Positions 1 through 8,934 of a stretch of 64,000 bases of DNA are shown one piece after another; the first letter of the stretch is position 1, and each line of letters starts with the position of its first letter. The notes beneath the pieces were generated by a model. The model made no database searches and was not told the DNA's origin. It saw only the letters and a program-made list of their open reading frames with translations. Where the stretch lies: positions 1 through 64,000 of the forward strand of contig JAIOAX010000011.1 of the NCBI GenBank assembly GCA_019873645.1, in the 5' to 3' direction. The position numbers and the translations under genes were made by a program. The stretch comes from Chloroflexota bacterium (lineage in GTDB: Bacteria; Chloroflexota; Anaerolineae; B4-G1; SLSP01).

Positions 1-111
1 TTCAAGCGCCCTCAGACCAGCCTGATTGACCAGTATACCACGTCCGCACGAACGGCGCTGGAAGACGCATTTTCATGCTGGGTGGAGAGCGTAGCTCATG
101 ATGTCTGCTGA
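1..111 (+). CDS. C-terminal fragment of an unidentified protein (cut by left edge)
   Basis: Frame 1 is open from the first base to a TGA at 109-111 and encodes 36 residues ending in SVAHDVC. The codons look like ordinary coding DNA, and the stop falls 19 bases before the likely start of the following glycosyltransferase, as expected for the last gene of a shared operon. Nothing in these residues identifies a family. It could be chance read-through, so confidence is modest. Confidence 0.45.
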   Translation, partial: FKRPQTSLIDQYTTSARTALEDAFSCWVESVAHDVC

Positions 112-130
112 TTATTTTCAGGAGATGTCT

Positions 131-1318
131 ATGCACGTCGTCATGATCGGCCCTTTTGGCTTGCGCCCGCGCGGCACGATGAGTGTGCGGGCGCTCCCGC
201 TGGCGCGTACGCTCGTCGAGCGCGGGCATAGCGTCACATTACTGCTTCCCCCCTGGCAAAATCCCGAGGATGCGGGCAAATCATGGGATGATAGCGGCGT
301 GCATATCGAAAACGTCGCGCTGCCGGCCGGCGTGCCGGGATGGTTCCACTGGCGACTGACGGCGGCGCTGGTGCAGCGTGCCGTGGCGCTCAAGCCGGAT
401 GTGATTCATACCTTCAAGCCCAAGGCTTACGCAGGACTGGGACACCTTGCCCTGCGGCGTCGCTTCCCCGTGGTGGTGGATGCCGACGATTGGGAAGGTT
501 ACGGCGGCTGGAACGATATCAACCCCTATCCCGCGCTGCTCAAACGCTTCTTTGCCTGGCAGGAGCGTTGGGGGCTGAAGCATGCGGCTGCCGTCACCGT
601 GGCCAGCCGTGCGCTGCAAACACTTGTCTGGGCGATGGGTGGTCCGCCGGAGCGTGTCTTTTATCTGCCGAATGGTTGCATCCCGCGCACGGTGTCCCCG
701 CGCGCTGCCGAGGGTAAGAGCCGTCCCACTTTGTTGCTCTATACGCGCTTCTTTGAATACAAGGTGGAGCGGTTGTGGCGCATCGTTACGGGCGTGCGGG
801 CGCGCATCCCCGATGTGCGGCTGTGGGTGGTAGGGAAGGGTTTCTTCGCCGAGGAAGAGACGCTGCTGTTGCTGGCGCGTGCGGCAGGATGGCGTATCGC
901 AGAGAGAACCTCACCCGCGCCGGATGCCGATCTTGTCTACGCGGGATTAGTTCCGCCGGAGGACTTACCCATGCACTTCGCCCAGGCTGATGTGGCACTC
1001 TATCCCTTCGACGACACGTTGCTCAACCGCACCAAATGTCCGGTCAAGCTGCTGGATTTGCTGGCGGCAGGCGTCCCCGTCGTTGCCGACGCTGTGGGGC
1101 AGGTGGCGGAGAGCGTCCGCCACGGCGAAACAGGCTGGCTTGTCTCACCGGGCGATGAGACAGCCTTTATCGAAGCCGTGACGATGTTGCTAAACAATGC
1201 CCCGTTGCGCCAGTCGCTCGGCGAACGCGCCGCCCACGACGCGCGCGAACGCTTCGCCTGGGACATCCTCGCGCCTGTCGCCGAGGCTGCGTATGCCCTC
1301 GCTGTAGCCGGTTTCTGA
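131..1318 (+). CDS. GT4-type glycosyltransferase
   Basis: This 395-residue protein has the two Rossmann-like halves of a GT-B glycosyltransferase. The N-terminal half opens with HVVMIGPFGLRPRG. The donor-binding half holds VVGKGFF, then a Leu-Leu-Asp-Leu-Leu-Ala-Ala-Gly-Val-Pro-Val-Val stretch typical of the GT4 nucleotide-sugar site, then GETGWLV. It should transfer a sugar from an activated donor to a lipid, glycan or small molecule in the cytoplasm; the acceptor cannot be told. ATGs occur at 98, 125 and 131. The GGAG at 121-124 is well spaced only for 131. The last codons (AGF-stop) lie inside a degenerate copy of the GGTCTC/GAGACC repeat, so the extreme C-terminus may be repeat-derived. 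Confidence 0.85.
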   Translation: MHVVMIGPFGLRPRGTMSVRALPLARTLVERGHSVTLLLPPWQNPEDAGKSWDDSGVHIENVALPAGVPGWFHWRLTAALVQRAVALKPDVIHTFKPKAYAGLGHLALRRRFPVVVDADDWEGYGGWNDINPYPALLKRFFAWQERWGLKHAAAVTVASRALQTLVWAMGGPPERVFYLPNGCIPRTVSPRAAEGKSRPTLLLYTRFFEYKVERLWRIVTGVRARIPDVRLWVVGKGFFAEEETLLLLARAAGWRIAERTSPAPDADLVYAGLVPPEDLPMHFAQADVALYPFDDTLLNRTKCPVKLLDLLAAGVPVVADAVGQVAESVRHGETGWLVSPGDETAFIEAVTMLLNNAPLRQSLGERAAHDARERFAWDILAPVAEAAYALAVAGF

Positions 1319-1366
1319 CCGCACCACCGTCAGTGTTCGCGCGGACGCGGTCGGAGACCGGCCCGA
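1306..1366. repeat. Degenerate GGTCTC/GAGACC hairpin repeat
   Basis: GCCGGTTTCTGACCGC and, 30 bases on, GCGGTCGGAGACCGGCC match the paired hairpin core of the 153-bp element at 27054 and 56497, without its terminal inverted repeats. It overlaps the stop codon of the glycosyltransferase. Confidence 0.6.
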
Positions 1367-1409
1367 GCATCACGAACCAGGCACATCGCGGGGATGCCTC
1401 GCCCTTACG

Positions 1410-1437
1410 TTGACATACCCCGGCCTGACACTATAAT
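1410..1437 (+). promoter_or_regulatory. Sigma-A promoter of the DUF3592 gene
   Basis: TTGACA at 1410-1415 and TATAAT at 1432-1437 are perfect -35 and -10 hexamers with a 16-base spacer, about 65 bases before the ATG at 1504. An AGGAGGTG ribosome binding site precedes that ATG. Confidence 0.8.
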
Positions 1438-1503
1438 CTCGGAAACACAACGATATTTCCGACAACTCGACTACCCGACTAGCGACCACACAGGAGGTGC
1501 ACA

Positions 1504-1980
1504 ATGCCATTCTTAATCATTTTCGGCGCGTGTTTGATCGTCTTTGGCGCGGCGTATATCATCTCTACCATTCTGACCAAGCGCAGTTTCCAGGGGACCG
1601 CCAATTGGCCGAAAACCGATGGCGAAGTCGTGCGGGCGTTCCTCTACCGCCATGAGCGCCGGACGCCGACAGAGACCAGTATCACCTGCACTCCCGTCGT
1701 CGAATATGCCTACACCGTCGCAGGACAACGTTACACTTCCCAGAAACGCGATTTTGCGCCATACGACCGTGCCACCTTCACCGAGGAAAAGCAAGCCGCC
1801 GCAGTCCTCGCCAACTTTCCGCCGGGGAAAGCTGTCACCGTGCGCTACAATCCTGCTGTCCCTGCGCAGGCGGCGCTCAAAGTGGAGAAACCCCGGACGC
1901 ATAACACCGTCCTGCTGTTCGGCGTCGTCAACGTGGTGATGGGCGTGCTGATGATTGGGTTGGCGGTGGTGTTGAGGTAG
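1504..1980 (+). CDS. DUF3592 membrane protein
   Basis: The 158 residues form a membrane helix (about 2-24), an extracytoplasmic region of about 110 residues, and a second helix (about 135-157). The middle holds VVEYAYTVAGQRYTS and a PGKAVTVRYNPAVPAQAAL segment, the hallmark of DUF3592. Function is unknown for the family. The gene stands alone behind its own consensus promoter and ends in a convergent gap with a strong hairpin. Confidence 0.8.
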   Translation: MPFLIIFGACLIVFGAAYIISTILTKRSFQGTANWPKTDGEVVRAFLYRHERRTPTETSITCTPVVEYAYTVAGQRYTSQKRDFAPYDRATFTEEKQAAAVLANFPPGKAVTVRYNPAVPAQAALKVEKPRTHNTVLLFGVVNVVMGVLMIGLAVVLR

Positions 1981-1998
1981 GTCATAATCATTGAAACT

Positions 1999-2032
1999 CT
2001 GCTGGGCATCCACCTACGTGGACGCCCAGCAG
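1999..2032. terminator. Convergent hairpin terminator
   Basis: CTGCTGGGC (1999-2007) pairs with GCCCAGCAG (2024-2032), and the inner TCCAC/GTGGA adds five more pairs with one mismatch and a CTAC loop. It lies between two converging stop codons and could serve both. Neither side has a strong U run. Confidence 0.55.
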
Positions 2033-2060
2033 AAGCCCCTCAAGAGCGATTGTAATTGCT

Positions 2061-2735
2061 TTACTTCCCCCGCGCCTCGCGGATCCACTGCAAGACCTGC
2101 GCTGTCTTCTGTGCCAACCCCTCGAAATCCCCCGCGGCGATGATCTGTTTGGTGATGAGCTGTGAGCCAATCCCCACACAGGCGACGCCCGCTTTGAACC
2201 AGGCATTGATGCTCTCCTGCGTGGCATCTACGCCGCCGGTCGGCATGATGCGCGTCCACGGACACGGCCCCAGCACCGATTTGACGAAATCCGGCCCCCC
2301 TACCGATTTGCCGGGGAAAACTTTGACGATCTCCACGCCCAGTTCTTCCGCCTCGGCGATTTCCGTCGCGCTGCCGCACCCCGGTGAATAGGGGATTTTG
2401 CGCCGATTGCACAGCCGCGCCACTTCGGGGTTCAAATTCGGGCCGACGATGAAGTTGGCGCCGTAGGCGATATACAGCGCCGCCGTGGGCGCGTCCACGA
2501 TGGACCCCACACCGAGGATGATGTTGGGATCGGCTTTGGCAAAATGCTTGCTCAACTCCAGAAACACCTGCGGGGCGTAGTCGCCCCGGTTGGTGAACTC
2601 CACCACCGTCGCGCCGCCCGCCGCGCACGCCGCCACGATCTTCGCGGCGACCTCCACGTCCGCGTGATAGAACACCGGAACGAGACCTAACTCCAAAATT
2701 CTGTTCAGAACCGTCATCCGATCAAAACGTGCCAT
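2061..2735 (-). CDS. eda: KDPG/KHG aldolase
   Basis: The 224-residue class I aldolase splits 2-keto-3-deoxy-6-phosphogluconate into pyruvate and glyceraldehyde 3-phosphate. The catalytic Glu lies in VVEFTNRG and the Schiff-base Lys in EIVKVFPG; PTGGV and GIGSQL form the phosphate end of the barrel. The start at 2735 follows an AAGGAGC ribosome binding site. The reading frame stays open 168 bases further upstream, but only because a repeat unit is there. It lies downstream of kdgK on the same strand, completing the last two steps of 2-keto-3-deoxygluconate use. The symbol follows the family; specificity for KDPG over KHG is inferred from the neighbour. Confidence 0.9.
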   Translation of the reverse strand: MARFDRMTVLNRILELGLVPVFYHADVEVAAKIVAACAAGGATVVEFTNRGDYAPQVFLELSKHFAKADPNIILGVGSIVDAPTAALYIAYGANFIVGPNLNPEVARLCNRRKIPYSPGCGSATEIAEAEELGVEIVKVFPGKSVGGPDFVKSVLGPCPWTRIMPTGGVDATQESINAWFKAGVACVGIGSQLITKQIIAAGDFEGLAQKTAQVLQWIREARGK

Positions 2736-2748
2736 CGTCTGCTCCTTA

Positions 2749-2870
2749 ATAAAATAAACCGCTAATCTCGCTAAGCTACGCGAATCTTTTAAAAATCTGC
2801 GAAGATTCGCGCGATTTGCGGTTAAATAAAATTCTTCATTCGTGTCAATGCGTGAAAATTCGTGGTCTGA
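2749..2870. repeat. AACCGC...GCGGTT foldback repeat, copy 1
   Basis: AACCGC at 2757-2762 and GCGGTT at 2818-2823 are inverted ends around GCGAATCTT...AAGATTCGC. A tail rich in CGTGAAAATTCGTGG words follows. It fills the kdgK-eda gap and abuts the eda ribosome binding site. Related copies are at 5388 and 11722. Confidence 0.75.
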
Positions 2871-2871
2871 T

Positions 2872-3909
2872 TTACCGCGAGACGCGGCCTGAAACATCGC
2901 CACCCATCAACTTTTCGACCTCATCCACGGTGACCAGGTTAAAATCGCCGAGGATCGAGTGCTTGAGGCACGACGCCGCCACCGCAAAGTTGAGCGCCTT
3001 CTGCACATCCGCGCCGTAAGTGCGCAGACCATAGATTAACCCGGCGCCGAAGGCATCGCCGCCGCCGACGCGATCCACGATGTGCACGATGTCGTAGACC
3101 GGCGCGCTGTAGAACGCGCCCTTATGCCACAGTACGCCTGACCAGGTATTGTGGCTCGCCGAGAGTGACCCGCGCAGCGTGATTGCAATCGCGCTGAGAT
3201 TGGGGAAACGTTCTGCCAGCGCCGTACAAACATATTTGTAGCCCTCGGCTGTTACTTTCCCTGCTGTCACGTCCGCATCCGGCGCCTTGATGCCGAACAC
3301 CTTGTCTGCATCTTCCTCGTTGCCGATGGCGATGTCGCTGTAGCGCACCAACTCCGGCATCACCTCGCCGGCCTTTTTGCCCCATCTCCACAACTTGGCG
3401 CGGAAGTTGAGATCGCACGACACGGTCAGGCCCATCTCTTTGGCCGTCTGCACCGCTTCCAGACATACGTCGGCGGCGCCTTCCGAGATCGCTGGCGTGA
3501 TGCCTGTCCAGTGGAACCAGTCCGCAGCGGCGAAAACCGCTTGCCAATCCACCATCCCGCGTTTGATTGTGGCCAGGGATGAGTTGGCCCGGTCGTAGAT
3601 GACCTTGCTGCCGCGCTGCGCAGCCCCGGTCTCCAGGAAATAGATGCCCAACCGCTCGCCGCCGCGCACGATGAAATCTGTCCCCACGCCGTATTGGCGG
3701 ATGAATTGGATGCATGCCTCACCCAGGTCGTTGTTGGGCAGACGGGTGACGTAGTTGACCGGCACGCCGAAGTTTGCCAGCGAGACGGCGACATTGGCTT
3801 CGCCGCCGCCGTAGATAACGTCAAACGAACGTGCCTGTCCGAAGCGCAAAAAACCGGGCGGCGCCAGGCGCATCATGATCTCGCCAAACGTAACCACCTT
3901 TTTCTCCAT
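2872..3909 (-). CDS. kdgK: 2-keto-3-deoxygluconate kinase (PfkB family)
   Basis: This 345-residue sugar kinase phosphorylates 2-keto-3-deoxygluconate to KDPG with ATP in the cytosol. It starts with VTFGEIMMRLAPPG and holds GGGEANVAVSLANFG, the first PfkB signature. The catalytic second signature is DRVGGGDAFGAGL near residue 280, whose Asp is the general base. The start follows an AGGAGG at normal spacing. The next gene is the KDPG aldolase, which supports this substrate over fructose or ribose. The 137-base gap to eda is filled by a foldback repeat, so the two are probably still co-transcribed. Confidence 0.88.
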   Translation of the reverse strand: MEKKVVTFGEIMMRLAPPGFLRFGQARSFDVIYGGGEANVAVSLANFGVPVNYVTRLPNNDLGEACIQFIRQYGVGTDFIVRGGERLGIYFLETGAAQRGSKVIYDRANSSLATIKRGMVDWQAVFAAADWFHWTGITPAISEGAADVCLEAVQTAKEMGLTVSCDLNFRAKLWRWGKKAGEVMPELVRYSDIAIGNEEDADKVFGIKAPDADVTAGKVTAEGYKYVCTALAERFPNLSAIAITLRGSLSASHNTWSGVLWHKGAFYSAPVYDIVHIVDRVGGGDAFGAGLIYGLRTYGADVQKALNFAVAASCLKHSILGDFNLVTVDEVEKLMGGDVSGRVSR

Positions 3910-3990
3910 AAAAAAACCTCCTGCTCTACCATGATGGAATGTCCCTAATTGTACTCAAAAACCACACCCGCGAAAGTCTAAATGTCGATG

Positions 3991-4018
3991 TTGACATGCG
4001 CTCTCTTCATGGTATTAT
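3991..4018 (+). promoter_or_regulatory. Sigma-A promoter of the hrcA operon
   Basis: TTGACA (3991-3996) and TATTAT (4013-4018) are separated by 16 bases, with the CIRCE operator beginning 13 bases beyond the -10 box, over the expected transcription start. Confidence 0.85.
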
Positions 4019-4031
4019 TTATGTGCTGATT

Positions 4032-4058
4032 TTAGCACTCTACTATGATGAGTGCTAA
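4032..4058 (+). promoter_or_regulatory. CIRCE operator (HrcA binding site)
   Basis: TTAGCACTC (4032-4040), nine bases, then GAGTGCTAA (4050-4058) is a perfect match to the CIRCE inverted repeat. HrcA bound here would block the hrcA operon promoter at normal temperature. No second CIRCE was seen in the window. Confidence 0.97.
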
Positions 4059-4163
4059 AATGCCGACTTCTTGATGATTGGGCTAATGTAAGTGGACAGA
4101 TGCAAAAATGGCCGACTACACGACTAACGACTATGTGACTTCCATCAAAAAGGAGCACAGGCT

Positions 4164-5288
4164 GTGAATCAAAATACAGATAACCAACAGGCGCCCAAAA
4201 CGACAGACGCGCCCGAACTGACCGAACGGCAGAGTCTGCTGCTCAAACTGATCATCCGCGAGCATGTCGAATCTACGGGGCCGGTCGCTTCGCGTACCCT
4301 GGTTGAAAAATACAATCTCAAATTCAGCCCGGCGACGGTGCGCAACGAGATGGCCGCGCTTGAGGCGCTCGGCTATCTTACGCAGCCCCACACTTCCGCC
4401 GGACGCCTGCCCACCGAGGCCGGATTCCGCTACTTTGTGGCGCGGCTGATGGAGGAACAATCTCTCCCGTTGGCCGAGCAACGGCGGATTGCGCATCAGT
4501 TCTACCAGGCGCGCGACCGCATCGAATCCTGGTTGCCGCTGGCCTCGTCGGTGCTGGCACAGACTTCCGGCGGCGCCTCCGTTGTGACCGCCCCGCGCAC
4601 CATGCAGCCGGTCTACAAACACCTGGAGTTGATTCTCACCCACGGGCGGGCGGTCCTGTTGATCCTGGTGTTGCAAGGCGGCATGGTCGAACAGCAGATG
4701 CTCGCCCTTTCCGAACCGATGACCCAGACGGCGCTGCGCGAAGCCGCCGACCGGCTCAACCAGATTTTTGCCGGCCTGCGCGCCGCCGACATTGAATCGC
4801 GCATCGGCGAGTTGCCCTCATTGGAAGCGGACGTTGCCCGGCTTGTCGTCTCCATCATGCACAAAGCCGAAGGTATGCCCTCGGATGAAATCTATCAACA
4901 CGGGCTTTCCGAACTGCTTCAGGAACCGGAATTCGTCGAGGGCGACGTGGCCTCGACCTCGGTGGTACGGGTGCTGGAGGAGCGCAGCCTGCTCCAGGCC
5001 GTACTCTCCGAGACGCTGACGCCGGCCGTCGGGATCGGCAGCGTGCGGGTGCTCATCGGCGGCGAGGGACGCTGGGATGAACTGCGGGCGTGCAGCATTG
5101 TGTTGACCCGCTACGGCGTGATGGACTACGCCACGGGGGCGTTGGGTGTCGTTGGACCGATTCGCATGCCTTATGGACGCACCATCTCCGCGGTGCGCTT
5201 TGTGGCGAACATTCTCGGTGAAATGGTCTACGAAATGTACGAACCCGGCGTCCGTGAGGCACTGCTGGATTTTAAGGAGCAATTTTAA
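4164..5288 (+). CDS. hrcA: Heat-inducible transcription repressor HrcA
   Basis: The 374-residue protein is the repressor of class I heat-shock genes. The N-terminal winged helix holds LTERQSLLLKLIIREHVES, SRTLVEKYNLKFSPATVRNEMAALEALGYL and QPHTSAGRLPTEAGFRYF, all diagnostic of HrcA. The C-terminal part ends VGPIRMPYGRTISAVRFVANIL. The GTG start at 4164 has an AAGGAG ribosome binding site. Its own CIRCE lies about 105 bases upstream, so it is autoregulated. It is first in the order hrcA-grpE-dnaJ-prmA. Two repeat units have entered the 207-base gap before grpE. Confidence 0.96.
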   Translation: MNQNTDNQQAPKTTDAPELTERQSLLLKLIIREHVESTGPVASRTLVEKYNLKFSPATVRNEMAALEALGYLTQPHTSAGRLPTEAGFRYFVARLMEEQSLPLAEQRRIAHQFYQARDRIESWLPLASSVLAQTSGGASVVTAPRTMQPVYKHLELILTHGRAVLLILVLQGGMVEQQMLALSEPMTQTALREAADRLNQIFAGLRAADIESRIGELPSLEADVARLVVSIMHKAEGMPSDEIYQHGLSELLQEPEFVEGDVASTSVVRVLEERSLLQAVLSETLTPAVGIGSVRVLIGGEGRWDELRACSIVLTRYGVMDYATGALGVVGPIRMPYGRTISAVRFVANILGEMVYEMYEPGVREALLDFKEQF

Positions 5289-5310
5289 CGCGGTTTCTAA
5301 CGGGGAAATG

Positions 5311-5386
5311 CTCAGACCGGTCTCCAGACCGCGCCTGTGCATCCCTTGATCCGGCAGTGGCGCGGTCAGAGACCGGCCACAGCGGG
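5311..5386. repeat. GGTCTC/GAGACC paired-hairpin repeat core
   Basis: The stretch runs from CCGGTCTCCAGACCGCGCC to GCGCGGTCAGAGACCGGCC. It is the internal part of the 153-bp element found complete at 27054 and 56497; the terminal inverted repeats are missing. It lies inside the hrcA-grpE gap. Confidence 0.75.
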
Positions 5387-5387
5387 A

Positions 5388-5480
5388 TTAGCGGTTTATT
5401 TTTAGCCACGGATCACGCGCATCTCCGCCAATTTGTCAGGAGATTCGCGTAGCTTAGCGAGATTAGCGGTTTATTTTTAT
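5388..5480. repeat. AACCGC/GCGGTT repeat, copy 2
   Basis: ATTAGCGGTTTATTTTTA occurs at 5388-5405 and again at 5463-5480, with GATTCGCGTAGCTTAGCGAG between, matching copies at 2749 and 11722. The second copy ends directly at the AGGGAGGA ribosome binding site of grpE. Confidence 0.75.
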
Positions 5481-5495
5481 AGGGAGGAGCAAGTT

Positions 5496-6317
5496 ATGAC
5501 GACTGATGAAGTTCATGAAGCATGGACTGCAGAAGAAGAATGTGTCGCAGAAAGTGCAACCGCCATGCCTGAACCTGTAACCGGCGCAGTCGCAGAAACA
5601 GCCGCCACGCCGGAGGCGGCAGAAGCGGTTAGTGTAGAAGATGAACTGCGCGAAAGGATTGCGCAGCTCGAAGCCCAACTGGCCGATGCTGAAAGCAAAG
5701 CCGCGGAATATCTGGACGGCTTGCAGCGTTCACAAGCGGCCTTTGCAAATTACCGCAAACGCACCGAGGCCGAACAGGTCACGTGGCGCAGCGTGGCAAA
5801 CGCCGCGCTGCTGACGCGGCTGTTGCCGGTGCTGGACGACTTTGAACGCGCGTTCCAGGTCCTGCCGCCCGATTTCGCCAGACAGGCCTGGCTGGAAGGG
5901 ATTACCTTGATCCAGCGCAAACTGCTGGGCATCCTTGAAGCCGAGAATGTCCAACCCATTCAGGCCCAACCGGGCCATACCTTCGACCCGCTCTACCATC
6001 AAGCCTTGTTGCATCAAGAGGCGGAGGGGTTTGAAGAAGGGCAAATCGTCGCGGTTGTGGAGCGGGGATATATGCTAGGTGAACGGGTGCTGCGGCCGGC
6101 GTCTGTCGTGGTTGCCAAAGCCCCCGCCGTTGCGCCTGCGGCTGAAGTGGTGACGGCGGAAGCCAGCGCTGTGCCGGAACCGGTGATCATCGAAGCGGTG
6201 TCGCAAGCCGAATCTGTCGCTGCCTCCGAACTCGAAGCAACGCCGACCGCAACCGGTGAGGCGGAAAATGCAGGGGAGGTCTCAGAAACACCCGGCGCTT
6301 GTACGGATGCCGCTTAA
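5496..6317 (+). CDS. grpE: GrpE nucleotide exchange factor
   Basis: The 273-residue protein is the co-chaperone that releases ADP from DnaK. Residues about 45-80 form the long coiled coil and about 85-215 hold the conserved core, including LLPVLDDFERA and GHTFDPLYHQAL, close to the family motif FDP-x-x-H-x-A. It is longer than the usual 180-200 residues because an acidic Ala/Glu-rich segment precedes the core and a second low-complexity Ala/Val/Glu tail of about 60 residues follows it. The ATG at 5496 has AGGGAGGA upstream; the earlier in-frame ATG at 5433 lies inside a repeat. It is followed 13 bases on by dnaJ. Confidence 0.92.
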   Translation: MTTDEVHEAWTAEEECVAESATAMPEPVTGAVAETAATPEAAEAVSVEDELRERIAQLEAQLADAESKAAEYLDGLQRSQAAFANYRKRTEAEQVTWRSVANAALLTRLLPVLDDFERAFQVLPPDFARQAWLEGITLIQRKLLGILEAENVQPIQAQPGHTFDPLYHQALLHQEAEGFEEGQIVAVVERGYMLGERVLRPASVVVAKAPAVAPAAEVVTAEASAVPEPVIIEAVSQAESVAASELEATPTATGEAENAGEVSETPGACTDAA

Positions 6318-6324
6318 GGTGTGA

Positions 6325-7469
<1,145 letters not shown>

Positions 7470-7470
<1 letters not shown>

Positions 7471-8381
7471 TGATGGCCGAACCTCTACAATGGCTTGAAG
7501 TCAGCATGACGGTGCTCCCTGAAGCGGCCGAGGCGGTCGCCGAGGTCCTGAGCCGCTATGCGCCGCAAGGGGTGGTCATTGATTTGGGTGAAGGAGCAAC
7601 CGAGGCTTCTCATCCGGTAACAGTGAAGGCTTATCTGGTGGCCGATGAAGACATCGCTGCCCGACGGCAACAGGTGGCCGAGGCGCTCTGGCACCTGCAC
7701 CACATTTGGCCGGTCATTCCCGAACCGACTTTCACGCCGATCGCCGACCGGGACTGGACTGCCGGTTGGAAAGAAACCATTCCCGTCCTGCATCTGGGCG
7801 AGCGCATTGTGATCAAACCTTCATGGCGCGAATATACGCCGCAGCCTGGAGAGATTGTTTTAGAGATGGACCCTGGGCTGGCGTTCGGCACCGGGCTCCA
7901 CCCGACGACGCAGTTGTGCATTGAGGCGTTGGAAGAACTGGTCAAGCCGGGGATGCGCGTTTTGGATCTGGGCACCGGCACCGGGATTCTGGCGCTGGTC
8001 GCGGCGCGTCTGGGCGCCGCCGAGATTCTGGCTGTGGACAACGATATCAATGCTGTAGCCGTCGCGCGGCGCAACGCGCAAAACAACGCGGTCGCCAACC
8101 GGATCCGCGTGCTGCATGGCTCGCTGGCCGAGGTCAGTGGGACATACAACGTCGTGGCGGCGAACATCCTCGCCCATATTATCGTGGATATGGCGCGTGC
8201 GGGACTGACGACGCGCCTCAGACCGGGCGGAGTGCTGGTGGCCTCGGGAATCCTCGTCGAGCAGGCTGCCAACGTCACATCCGTTTTGCAGGCGCAGGGT
8301 TTGCAGGTCACAGAACGGCGGCAGCGCGAGGATTGGGTAGCCTTGATAGCCCACGCCGAAAGCCGCAGCGCAGGTCAGTAA
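7470..8381 (+). CDS. prmA: Ribosomal protein L11 methyltransferase
   Basis: The 303-residue enzyme uses S-adenosylmethionine to methylate ribosomal protein L11. The N-terminal L11-recognition domain (about 1-110) leads to the class I methyltransferase fold. Motif I is VLDLGTGTGILAL, preceded by the PrmA-specific AFGTGLHPTTQLC. The VVAANILAHII segment matches the conserved N-I-L-A of the family. The start codon overlaps the dnaJ stop, so the genes are translationally coupled. prmA beside dnaJ is a recurrent bacterial arrangement. A second ATG three bases later (7473) is equally possible. Confidence 0.95.
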
Positions 8382-8410
8382 CTTGCGCTATGCCAAACAA
8401 ACTATGAATG

Positions 8411-8438
8411 ACAACGCCGCCCTCCGGGGCGGCGTTGT
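8411..8438. terminator. Convergent hairpin between prmA and infA
   Basis: ACAACGCCGCCC (8411-8422) and GGGCGGCGTTGT (8427-8438) form a perfect 12-bp stem with a TCCG loop, placed between two converging stops. No U run follows on either strand, so it may be an attenuated or bidirectional terminator. Confidence 0.7.
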
Positions 8439-8445
8439 TGCCGGT

Positions 8446-8703
8446 TCAATATTCCTCGTCCTCTTCTGCCATCGCACCGCGTTTTTTGTGACGGTAGACG
8501 ATCCGCCCACGGGTGAGATCATACGGCGAGAGTTCCACCCGCACGCGATCCCCGAGGAGGATGCGGATGTAGTATTTGCGCATTTTCCCGGACAGGTAGG
8601 CCAGGACTTCATGTCCCGAATCAAGCTGCACCCGAAACTGCGTCCCGGGCAGCGCCTCTACAATCGTGCCTTCAACGACGATTTTTTCTTCTTTGCTACC
8701 CAT
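8446..8703 (-). CDS. infA: Translation initiation factor IF-1
   Basis: The 85-residue protein is one OB fold: [19 protein letters not shown], then the conserved [19 protein letters not shown], then [23 protein letters not shown]-1 binds the A site of the 30S subunit with IF-2 and IF-3. It is a little longer than the usual 72 residues because of an acidic tail (MAEEDEEY). It sits downstream of an S1-domain gene instead of in the ribosomal protein cluster and is probably co-transcribed with it, 12 bases after the acidic S1 tail. Confidence 0.96.
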   Translation of the reverse strand: MGSKEEKIVVEGTIVEALPGTQFRVQLDSGHEVLAYLSGKMRKYYIRILLGDRVRVELSPYDLTRGRIVYRHKKRGAMAEEDEEY

Positions 8704-8715
8704 CCGGTCCTCTCT

Positions 8716-8934
8716 CTATGCCTCTGCTGCGGCGTCAGCTTCGTTCTGGTCATCCTCTTCAACGGCCATCTCCGAGGCTTCGTCAACCTCATCGAAGGCT
8801 TCTGTAGCTTCAGCCAGCAGATCGTCGTCGAACTGATCTTCTTCCCCTTCTTCCTCTTCAACCGCCTGGGCTGGAGCCTTTTCCTTAGCTTGAGCCTCTG
8901 CAGCTTTGGCGGCTGCCCATTCTTCCCACTTCAT
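8716..8934 (-). pseudogene. Out-of-frame acidic tail of the S1 protein
   Basis: This frame encodes KWEEWAAAKAAEAQAKEK followed by an EEEEGEEDQFDDD-rich tail and ends 12 bases before infA. Such Ala/Glu tails often close S1 proteins. The upstream S1 frame reads RRIGLSVRQVRRNEV and then loses sense. Removing one G near 8925-8935 would give RRNEWEEWAAAKAAE and join the frames. An independent 71-residue gene starting at 8934 is less likely because no ribosome binding site precedes that ATG. Sequencing error, true mutation and programmed frameshift cannot be told apart here. Confidence 0.6.

Noticed and set aside
5433..5495. Longer N-terminus of GrpE
   Set aside because: The residues SRSLARLAVYF also appear upstream of eda because both come from the same repeat; the ribosome binding site is after it.
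8716..8934. Independent acidic small protein
   Set aside because: No ribosome binding site precedes the ATG at 8934, and its sequence fits as the missing tail of the S1 protein.
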